A stretch of 29,644 nt of DNA from Bacillota bacterium. Lineage in GTDB: Bacteria > Bacillota > Clostridia > Lachnospirales > Lachnospiraceae. Where the stretch lies: positions 1-29,644 of the forward strand of contig JAEYOQ010000015.1 of NCBI GenBank assembly GCA_023411555.1. The letters are read 5' to 3'. The notes below the pieces were generated by a model. That model did no database searches. It had not been told where the DNA came from and saw only the letters and a program-made list of their open reading frames with translations. Shown piece after piece: positions 23,890-29,644 of the stretch (the stretch's first letter is position 1; each line of letters opens with the position of its first letter). A program made the position numbers and the translations under genes.

Positions 23890-24964
23890 TATTTTCAAAA
23901 GCTTTCGATTCGAGATCGTGCTGTATAGTATTTTAAGCCTATTGTATATGCTGCTTACTATTGCCTTATTGCATATTGGAATCTATATTGTATTAGGTAA
24001 AAGCTTTCAGGAGCTTTCAGGAGCCTCGGCTGCTATCATTACCGTACTGACGATAGTTGCCGGGATTATTCTGTTTATCACCTATTTTCTTATGCTTACT
24101 AAGAAATTCATCTCCTATATTAAGGAGATGATAGACGGTATTAACCAGATATCCCAGGGAAACTTTAATAATCGTATCGAGATTAATAACGAGGATGAAT
24201 TTGCATTACTGGCTGATAAGCTAAATCAGATGGCAGATGATATAAATGAATTAATGGAGAATGAACGTCGGAGTGAATATGCAAAGAATGAATTGATTAC
24301 AAGTGTAGCCCACGACCTTCGCACACCCTTGACCTCCATCATCGGCTATCTGGACCTGGTGTCTTCTAAGGAGCTACCTGGGGAAACGCAGAGAAAGTAT
24401 ATTGATATTGCTTATAACAAGTCCAAGAGGTTGGAGAAGCTAATCGATGATCTCTTCACCTATACTAAATTCAATTTTGGAGAAGTTAAGGCAAATATTA
24501 CTGAGGTTGATATGGTGAAGCTAATTAATCAGTTGGTTGATGAATTCTATCCAAGCTTTTCTGAATATAATCTCGAGTATGCTTTCCGTACTAAATTCAA
24601 TTCCGCAGTAATCAAAGCAGATGGAAATCTTCTTGCAAGGGCCTTTGCCAATCTAATCAGTAATGCAATCAAATACGGAAGAGATGGTAAGAATATCATT
24701 ATAGACCTAGAGAAGGAAGAGGGCGGTATAGTAATCGCCGTAACAAACTTTGGAGATGTGATACCGAAGGAGGATTTAGATAGGATATTTCAGCGTTTCT
24801 ACCGAATTGAAACCTCTAGATCATCTGAAACAGGCGGCAGCGGGCTTGGGCTGGCAATTGCACAGAGCGTCATAGAGATGCACGGAGGTAACATATCGGC
24901 AAGAAGTGATGAAAACGGAACAGTATTTACTGTGAAATTGAAAAATGAAGCTGATACAAATTAA
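23879..24964 (+). CDS. Sensor histidine kinase (VanS-like)
   Basis: 361 aa. Two membrane helices (about residues 10-38 and 48-72) with only a short outer loop, so it likely senses within the membrane or at the cell surface. A HAMP segment follows (KEMIDGINQISQGNFNNRI), then HisKA with His145 in SVAHDLRTPLTSIIGYLDLV, and HATPase with N box NLISNAIKYG and G boxes near GGSGLGLAIAQSVIEMHGG. The TTG start overlaps the regulator gene by 11 nt; GGAGTAGG stands before it. Translational overlap implies a cognate pair. Confidence 0.92.
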   Translation: MKNSIFKSFRFEIVLYSILSLLYMLLTIALLHIGIYIVLGKSFQELSGASAAIITVLTIVAGIILFITYFLMLTKKFISYIKEMIDGINQISQGNFNNRIEINNEDEFALLADKLNQMADDINELMENERRSEYAKNELITSVAHDLRTPLTSIIGYLDLVSSKELPGETQRKYIDIAYNKSKRLEKLIDDLFTYTKFNFGEVKANITEVDMVKLINQLVDEFYPSFSEYNLEYAFRTKFNSAVIKADGNLLARAFANLISNAIKYGRDGKNIIIDLEKEEGGIVIAVTNFGDVIPKEDLDRIFQRFYRIETSRSSETGGSGLGLAIAQSVIEMHGGNISARSDENGTVFTVKLKNEADTN

Positions 24965-25040
24965 GCCATTGATTATTCCTATACAAGTCAGTACATTCTG
25001 ATGTACCGAGAACACTTGTAGGATTCATCAATGGCTTTCA
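24963..25040 (+). terminator. Hairpin terminator after the two-component system
   Basis: The outer 11-bp stem AAGCCATTGAT/ATCAATGGCTT (24963-24973 with 25027-25037) encloses ACAAGT/ACTTGT and GTACAT/ATGTAC stems, a compact multi-level hairpin starting on the stop codon. The U-tract is short (TTTCATTTG). Confidence 0.6.
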
Positions 25041-25047
25041 TTTGTAA

Positions 25048-25080
25048 CAATAGAAAGTTCGCGAAGCGCACTTTCTATTG
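25048..25080. other. Palindromic hairpin between the kinase gene and the AP2-like gene
   Basis: An 11-bp stem CAATAGAAAGT/ACTTTCTATTG closes an inner CGC-GAA-GCG. It recalls the closing hairpins of repeat family B, but too little else matches to call it a copy. It may separate the two convergent transcripts. Confidence 0.45.
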
Positions 25081-25206
25081 CTTGCAAAGCTATGAAAACG
25101 GAAGAAGAAAAAATATAAATTAATTATAGCACATATTTACAGGAAAGGTAGTTTATTAATTAAAATTAAAATATTGTTAATATTTTAGTTGTAATTTGTT
25201 CGCAAA

Positions 25207-26016
25207 TCATTGTGATTTGCTGACAATGGAATCAGCAAAGGACAATAATTTCTTAGATATTCTCAGCTTCTGATAAATGGCTGCATAGGTAATCTCATTA
25301 ATTCCTTCTATATAATTCTGTGGATAGTTTCTGGTTAACCCCTTATTTCTTAATATTAGTACGGCTTTATTATAAGCAATGGCTGCTTCAGTCTCGCTAT
25401 GATATTTACCAATCAGATAGTCACCGTTAATATGAATTTTGGCGACATATACGGGGATCCCCTTTCGAATAACTTTTGTGACGCCGTAATATGGATTTAC
25501 AATTTCGATATTTTGATAGCTATAGTCATGGTTATCACCGTTGACAAACTGATAATCCTTACCGGCAACAGCATAGTTCTTAATACCGTATCTTGAAAGG
25601 ATGTTAACCTGCATACCGTAATCGGATACAAAGAGATGTCCTCCGCGCCTTATAATCTTGTGGTGAGCATAATAAAAGAGATCCTCTGCATCAAACCGAA
25701 GGCAGGTATTGAGGTCTAGATAGTATAGGAAATATCTCTTCCTAAGATAGATCGGATTCTTAAAATAAATAAGATTATCTCGAAAGTTAATCAGTACAAC
25801 CCACTTGTGGAAGGAAAGCGGACAAGCTTCCGGATACCCCTCTATTTTATAGACAGAGTTGTCCGTTAGTATCTCCAATGCAAGGAGATAAGCTTTATTT
25901 GCATCCTCTTGACAGGAATAGCTTCCCAAACTTATATGCTTTCCTCGATAAGTCACAGAGGCTCGATAATAGATTTCTCCATTTTTACTGGAGGATTGAT
26001 ATACTCCGGGCAACAT
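25207..26016 (-). CDS. AP2-like/degenerate HNH-like protein
   Basis: 269 aa from the ATG at 26016, which has AAAGGTGG 8 nt upstream; GTG codons at 26028 and 26025 are in frame but overlap that site. Two AP2-like three-strand segments, GVYQSSSKNGEIYYRA with LGSYSCQEDANKAYLLA (residues 4-48) and GVTKVIRKGIPVYVAKI with IGKYHSETEAAIAYNKA (178-218), flank a region at 129-173 that looks like the HNH_3 layout (VNGDNHDYSYQNIEIVN) but with Tyr-Gln in place of the usual His-His. It may bind DNA without cutting it. AP2-HNH proteins are often homing-endonuclease-like mobile genes; a domesticated regulator is possible. A TTGATG-N17-TATAGT promoter lies at 26066-26038 (minus). Unusually rich in Tyr. Confidence 0.7.
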   Translation of the reverse strand: MLPGVYQSSSKNGEIYYRASVTYRGKHISLGSYSCQEDANKAYLLALEILTDNSVYKIEGYPEACPLSFHKWVVLINFRDNLIYFKNPIYLRKRYFLYYLDLNTCLRFDAEDLFYYAHHKIIRRGGHLFVSDYGMQVNILSRYGIKNYAVAGKDYQFVNGDNHDYSYQNIEIVNPYYGVTKVIRKGIPVYVAKIHINGDYLIGKYHSETEAAIAYNKAVLILRNKGLTRNYPQNYIEGINEITYAAIYQKLRISKKLLSFADSIVSKSQ

Positions 26017-26350
26017 AATATTCACCACCTTTCTAACACTATACCAGATAATATTGATTGCATCAACACAAGTAAAAGGATGAGTAAAATTATTAAGAAG
26101 TTGTTACAGTCCATTTGTGTAGAATGACTTGATTTATGCCTTAGAATCGTACTAAAGCAGTAGAATATGTATAAAGTTTGAGAAAACCCCGTAAAATATT
26201 TAATATATTGTTAATAAATTGTTAAAATTACCTTGTGCAAACTATACAAAAACGAACCTGATGGTGCATGTAATATTGTTGCATATTTCCTTGACAGGTA
26301 AAATATACCATTCATTCATGGTTGTTAATAACGAAATTGCATTAGACTTA

Positions 26351-26379
26351 TTGACACAAAAACAGGCTTTGCCTATAAT
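26351..26379 (+). promoter_or_regulatory. Consensus sigma-A promoter of the SleB-like gene
   Basis: TTGACA (26351-26356), 17-bp spacer, TATAAT (26374-26379), both hexamers perfect. The leader is about 70 nt. The rest of the 26017-26453 gap is AT-rich and otherwise empty apart from the minus-strand promoter of the AP2-like gene. Confidence 0.88.
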
Positions 26380-26453
26380 GCTGATATCATTACCAACAAT
26401 TCCATTAAATGGAAAATATTATCAGAGAAATATCTAGAAAAGAGGAAAAATTT

Positions 26454-27410
26454 ATGTCAATAATAAATTTGTTTCTTCAAAAGAGAAAATTGCATGAAAG
26501 CCAGCATGGTATCATCATGGTGATTATTGCATATGCATTATCTGTAATATTGCTGATTATGGGTTCCGATGTGTTTTATAACACCAATTCAAAAGCAGCA
26601 GGGATAAGCACGAAAGCTGAAGAGACACATGAGAAGATTGAGAAAGAGCTGACCAATCAGTGGGAAGCAAACCATCAGGCTTTCTTAATTCAATCAAGAT
26701 TACAAAATCCTTTTGGTGTTGCAGAGGTTATGCAGACAGGACTTGGAAGTACCAGGGCTTCGAGGGGCTTTACCAGAGAAGTAGCCTCAGTAGACAGCGA
26801 AACTAAGACAAGGTGGTTGCTAGGCAATGCCATGAATCAGAAGGAATATGAGACTGTGCTGGATAAGCTTCCTGATTTGACTTCGGTTAGTACTGTAGTA
26901 TCCTCAGGAGAAAAAGCAATTTCTCTTGCTGAGGATAAAGAGTCTTCTGACACTAAAGAGGATGAGAAGGAGATTAAGAGTCTATCCACGGAGGAAGCGA
27001 GTACTTCCTATGTAATTGATGTAACCAAGAAGGAAATCGCTATGCTGGAGCGTATTGTTCAAGCAGAGGCTGGCGGTGAGGATATGGTAGGTATGATATT
27101 AATTGTTAATGTGATACTTAACCGTATCGCCGATGATAGCTTTCCTGATTCAGTGGAGGATGTCATATTTCAAAATAGTGATGGAGAATATCAGTTCTCT
27201 CCGGTAGATAATAAAAGCTATTGGTCAGTTAAAATATCCGATAAAACGAAGGAAGCTGTAATTAGAGCGCTAAAGGGAGAAGATTACTCGAAAGGTGCCC
27301 TATATTTTATTGCGAGAAAAAGAACGAAGTCCAAAAGTGCACGATGGTTTGATGATAATCTGGAGTGGCTGTTTAAGCACGGTGGACACGAATTTTACAA
27401 AGAAAAATAG
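26454..27410 (+). CDS. Membrane-anchored cell wall hydrolase (SleB/CwlJ family)
   Basis: 318 aa from the ATG at 26454 (AGAGGA 7 nt upstream; the frame runs back to 26409 without a better site). A basic N terminus and one membrane helix (residues about 22-42) anchor it with the rest outside. A low-complexity acidic/Ser linker (about 140-185) leads to the SleB/CwlJ-type hydrolase domain (about 190-318), with catalytic Glu205 in IVQAEAGGED and the family segments VANVILNR-like VNVILNRI, FSPVDNKSYW and ALYFIARKR. Members cut the glycan strand of spore cortex or peptidoglycan. The vegetative-type consensus promoter suggests growth-phase rather than only spore expression. Confidence 0.88.
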   Translation: MSIINLFLQKRKLHESQHGIIMVIIAYALSVILLIMGSDVFYNTNSKAAGISTKAEETHEKIEKELTNQWEANHQAFLIQSRLQNPFGVAEVMQTGLGSTRASRGFTREVASVDSETKTRWLLGNAMNQKEYETVLDKLPDLTSVSTVVSSGEKAISLAEDKESSDTKEDEKEIKSLSTEEASTSYVIDVTKKEIAMLERIVQAEAGGEDMVGMILIVNVILNRIADDSFPDSVEDVIFQNSDGEYQFSPVDNKSYWSVKISDKTKEAVIRALKGEDYSKGALYFIARKRTKSKSARWFDDNLEWLFKHGGHEFYKEK

Positions 27411-27421
27411 AAGGATGCGTA

Positions 27422-27450
27422 TTGTATCCGGTAGCTTGTCATGTTATAAT
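27422..27450 (+). promoter_or_regulatory. Extended -10 promoter of thrC
   Basis: TTGTAT (27422-27427), 17-bp spacer, TATAAT (27445-27450) preceded by TGT, an extended -10. The leader to thrC would be about 190 nt. Confidence 0.7.
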
Positions 27451-27477
27451 ACTTGAAACTTATGACGTGTGAAAGTG

Positions 27478-27593
27478 TGAAGGTGATTTTCGTGTTTACG
27501 GATACCTTCATATTTTCTATTACCTATGCCAATAAAGCTTTGTCAGGACTTATGATTGGTGATGATATTGATGAAGGTTATGCTTTGGTATAG
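27478..27593 (+). other. thrC leader: hairpin and 33-codon frame
   Basis: A 7-bp stem TGAAGGT/ACCTTCA (27478-27484 with 27504-27510) is followed by TATTTTCTATT, so it could attenuate. A GTG-started frame of 33 codons (27492-27593, GAAGGTGA upstream) begins within its loop; the product is not recognised and is not rich in Thr. A 12-codon ATG frame (27603-27641) follows. Whether any of these is translated is unknown. Confidence 0.35.
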
Positions 27594-27648
27594 GAAGGTG
27601 TTATGAGAGGGCTTCAAATAAATACGAGTAAAGGGGATTGAAATAGTT

Positions 27649-29139
27649 ATGAACCTAATGTATAGGAGTACAAGAGATTCAAGTATTAGAGTTACAGCCT
27701 CACAGGCTGTGTTACAGGGCTTATCCCCGGACGGAGGACTATACGTTCCGGAAGCAATACCGGCTCTCGAGAAGTCAATGGAAGATCTGGCTAAGCTAAA
27801 TTATCAAGAGCTGGCCTATGAGGTAATGAGCTTGTTTTTAACAGACTATTCGGAGGAGGAGCTTAAGGAATGTATTGCGAAAGCATATGATTCGAAGTTT
27901 GATACGCCGGATATTGCACCGTTAAAAAGGGTGGGCTCAGCATTTTATCTGGAACTCTTTCACGGGGTAACCATAGCCTTTAAGGATATGGCATTATCAA
28001 TCCTGCCTCATCTACTAACGACATCGGCAAAGAAGAACCATGTTCAGGAGGAGATTGTTATACTCACGGCAACCTCCGGAGATACAGGAAAAGCAGCCTT
28101 AGCAGGCTTTGCAGAGGTTAAGGGGACCAGTATAATTGTTTTTTATCCCAAGGATGGTGTCAGCAGCATTCAAGAAAAGCAGATGATTACCCAGCAGGGA
28201 GCGAATACCCATGTAGTAGGTATCCGTGGTAATTTTGACGATGCACAGACCGGCGTTAAGAAGATGTTTAATGACAAGGAGCTGGCTGCACGTCTTAAGG
28301 AGGCGGGCTATCAGTTCTCGTCAGCTAACTCAATCAATATCGGCAGACTGGTACCTCAGATTGTCTATTATGTGTATACTTATACCTCTTTATTAAAGCA
28401 GGGTAACATTACAAATGGTGAGAAGATAAATTGTGTTGTGCCGACCGGTAACTTTGGCAATATCCTTGCGGCATATTATGCAAAGCATATGGGTGTTCCT
28501 ATTGATAAGCTGATCTGTGCCTCCAATGAGAATAAGGTGCTGTTTGATTTCTTTGAGACCGGTAGGTATGACAGGAACAGAGAATTTATATTAACCGAGT
28601 CTCCGTCAATGGACATTTTAGTATCCAGCAATCTGGAACGTTTGATTTATCATATCGCAGATAACGATTCAACTAAAACTGCAGAGCTGATGAAGGCCCT
28701 CACATCTCAAGGAGCTTATACGATAACGGAGCCTATGAAAGAGAAGCTGAAGGATTTCCTCGGGGGTTGGGCTTCGGAGATAGAGACAAAAGCAGCCATT
28801 AATAAGGTGTATACCGAGGAAGGCTATGTGATGGATACCCATACCGCTGTAGCAGCCGGTGTATATTATAAGCTTTTAGAGAAGGCTCAGGATACTGCAA
28901 AGACAGTGATCGTAGCTACAGCCAGTCCGTATAAATTCGGCAAAAGTGTTCTAGATGCACTTCAAGTCAACGAGATACCTGAGGATGATTATGAGCAGGC
29001 TCTTCTATTAAGTAAGCTATCGAAGACAGATATACCGAAAGCAGTTGAGGATATACGCACAGCTCCTGTTCTGCATACAAATGTATGCGATACAGAGGAG
29101 ATGAAGGCAGCAGTTGAGAGATTTTTAAAAATAATCTAA
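27649..29139 (+). CDS. thrC: Threonine synthase
   Basis: 496-aa PLP enzyme converting O-phosphohomoserine and water to threonine and phosphate. It has the long form seen in many Clostridia: N-terminal YRSTRDSSIRVTASQAVLQGLSPDGGLYVPE, Schiff-base Lys112 in VTIAFKDMALSIL, ILTATSGDTGKAALAGFA as the phosphate-binding loop, and CVVPTGNFGNILAAYYAKHMG in the large domain. The start at 27649 has AAAGGGGA about 11 nt upstream. No other Thr-pathway gene is adjacent, and its own promoter lies about 200 nt upstream. Confidence 0.95.
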   Translation: MNLMYRSTRDSSIRVTASQAVLQGLSPDGGLYVPEAIPALEKSMEDLAKLNYQELAYEVMSLFLTDYSEEELKECIAKAYDSKFDTPDIAPLKRVGSAFYLELFHGVTIAFKDMALSILPHLLTTSAKKNHVQEEIVILTATSGDTGKAALAGFAEVKGTSIIVFYPKDGVSSIQEKQMITQQGANTHVVGIRGNFDDAQTGVKKMFNDKELAARLKEAGYQFSSANSINIGRLVPQIVYYVYTYTSLLKQGNITNGEKINCVVPTGNFGNILAAYYAKHMGVPIDKLICASNENKVLFDFFETGRYDRNREFILTESPSMDILVSSNLERLIYHIADNDSTKTAELMKALTSQGAYTITEPMKEKLKDFLGGWASEIETKAAINKVYTEEGYVMDTHTAVAAGVYYKLLEKAQDTAKTVIVATASPYKFGKSVLDALQVNEIPEDDYEQALLLSKLSKTDIPKAVEDIRTAPVLHTNVCDTEEMKAAVERFLKII

Positions 29140-29163
29140 TTATGACAAATGCCTGACATAAAT

Positions 29164-29191
29164 TTGACATAATCTAAGTGCATATTATAGT
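29164..29191 (+). promoter_or_regulatory. Promoter of the structured RNA
   Basis: Perfect TTGACA (29164-29169), 16-bp spacer, TATAGT (29186-29191), 25 nt after the thrC stop. The start point would be near 29198. Confidence 0.65.
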
Positions 29192-29197
29192 CATAGT

Positions 29198-29433
29198 CAA
29201 AGCAACAATAGATGAGCCGCAAGACCTAATCAAACCGTGGATGAAGTCACATCCTAATTCTACATCGGCGGTAAGAAAAGATCTGGCGGTGAATGCTATG
29301 AGGAGGGGGTATCCCCTGAAAGCATTTTGACTAAGGTATAATCTGCCTGACGCAGGAAATTAGGGCGATTCAGGGGAATGGTCAATTGGTAAAAAATCCA
29401 AATTAGTCAGATAAAAAGACTTGACCTTTTTTT
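29198..29433 (+). ncRNA. Unclassified structured RNA, about 235 nt
   Basis: No sensible reading frame. Local stems: GGATG/CATCC (29239-29254), AATGCT/AGCATT (29292-29326) enclosing AGGGG/CCCCT (29304-29317), and CCTG/CAGG (29346-29356). Long-range pairs: CCTAAT (29225-29230) with ATTAGG (29359-29364), and AGTCAAA (29195-29201) with TTTGACT (29326-29332); these two cross, so they are a pseudoknot or alternative folds. A terminator closes the unit. It has its own promoter and ends before the promoter of the next gene, so it may be an sRNA or a riboswitch-like leader. I could not match it to c-di-AMP, c-di-GMP, SAM, TPP, lysine, M-box or 6S patterns. Confidence 0.5.
29380..29433 (+). terminator. 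Terminator of the structured RNA
   Basis: GGTCAA (29380-29385) pairs with TTGACC (29421-29426), followed by seven T (29427-29433). Inside, AATTGG/CCAAATT offers an alternative hairpin that would compete with the terminator stem, as in switches. Confidence 0.65.
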
Positions 29434-29449
29434 CCTTTATTGTTATAAT
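29421..29449 (+). promoter_or_regulatory. Promoter of the truncated secreted-protein gene
   Basis: TTGACC (29421-29426), 17-bp spacer, TATAAT (29444-29449) with TGT before it (extended -10). The -35 is the right arm of the preceding terminator. The leader is about 125 nt and ends with AAGGAGG. Confidence 0.75.
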
Positions 29450-29581
29450 CATCTTGTTGTTGGAAGATTATATTAGGCGTGACCTTTTCTATGTTTTGCG
29501 GGGTTTACAAACTTTGTGAGGGTAGTAAGGGTGGCGCAGGATATAATACCAAACCATATATTTTAAGGAGGAAGTAAGAAT

Positions 29582-29644
29582 ATGAAGAAGAATTTCTTTA
29601 AGAAGTTATCCTTCGTTCTGGCATTAGCGATGATCGTATCCGTT
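29582..29644 (+). CDS. Secreted or surface protein, N terminus only (truncated by window end)
   Basis: Only 21 codons are visible, starting MKKNFFKKLSFVLALAMIVSV. A Lys-rich start followed by a hydrophobic core is a typical signal peptide, of the kind seen on large S-layer-like or Ig-like-domain surface proteins of Lachnospiraceae. AAGGAGG lies 10 nt upstream and a good promoter precedes it. The mature protein and its function lie outside the window. Confidence 0.7.
   Translation, partial: MKKNFFKKLSFVLALAMIVSV

Noticed and set aside
23179..24964. Part of a vancomycin resistance cluster
   Set aside because: Only VanR/VanS-like regulators are present; no ligase, dehydrogenase, dipeptidase or racemase gene lies nearby.
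26219..26437. 72-codon plus-strand frame before the SleB-like gene
   Set aside because: It runs through the consensus promoter of the real gene, lacks a ribosome site and has no recognisable features.
29198..29433. Assignment to a c-di-AMP, c-di-GMP, cobalamin or 6S RNA class
   Set aside because: The conserved strings of those classes as I know them are not found, and naming a class from hairpins alone would be guesswork.
29461..29581. GGGTGGCGCAGG as a T-box leader for the last gene
   Set aside because: It only loosely resembles the T-box antiterminator string, no specifier stem or terminator follows, and the gene is a secreted protein.

Overview
The window looks like a chromosomal segment from an anaerobic, endospore-forming, low-to-mid GC Firmicute of the Clostridia, most likely a Lachnospiraceae relative of the Lachnoclostridium/Anaerocolumna type. 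Supports are strong AGGAGG-type ribosome binding sites, a class A RNase P RNA, the dnaG-rpoD-trmK order, a SleB/CwlJ-type spore or wall hydrolase, a putative spore-layer protein and a FeoB-associated Cys-rich peptide. The lineage is an inference from protein style; no search was run.

Layout. (1) 1-445: the 3' part of a GC-rich structured RNA or leader, a short repeat copy and a good promoter. (2) 446-5363: a complete branched-chain amino acid ABC importer, livJ-livH-livM-livG-livF, with a terminator-like hairpin between the binding-protein gene and the membrane/ATPase genes. (3) 5364-6873: a cytidylate-kinase-like gene bracketed by two copies of a structured intergenic repeat (family A), the second expanded into 71-bp tandem units, followed by a terminator and a copy of a second repeat (family B). 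(4) 6874-11130: GNAT acetyltransferase, two PLP aminotransferases (one HisC-like), a lone CheY-like receiver, a decayed queH remnant, a zinc-ribbon protein and a DUF2085 membrane protein. (5) 11221-12039 (minus): a putative spore outer-layer protein. (6) 12209-14902: a Fur-controlled ferrous-iron uptake operon, feoA-feoB plus a Cys-rich membrane peptide; FeoB carries a His-rich insert. (7) 15391-22357: dgt, dnaG, rpoD, trmK and a TGS-domain nucleoside kinase, converging on rnpB (22356-22742, minus). (8) 23179-24964: a VanR/VanS-like two-component system. (9) 25207-26016 (minus): a protein with two AP2-like segments around a degenerate HNH-like core. (10) 26454-29139: a membrane-anchored SleB-like hydrolase and threonine synthase. 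(11) 29140-29644: an apparently autonomous structured RNA with its own promoter and terminator, then the promoter and signal peptide of a secreted protein cut off by the window end.

Most of the coding content is ordinary housekeeping, transport and signalling. The unusual material is intergenic: two families of hairpin-rich repeats, a possible unclassified ~235-nt RNA at 29198-29433, a partial structured RNA at the left edge, and a queH relic lying next to a repeat remnant. No phage, transposase, CRISPR array, rRNA or tRNA gene was recognised.
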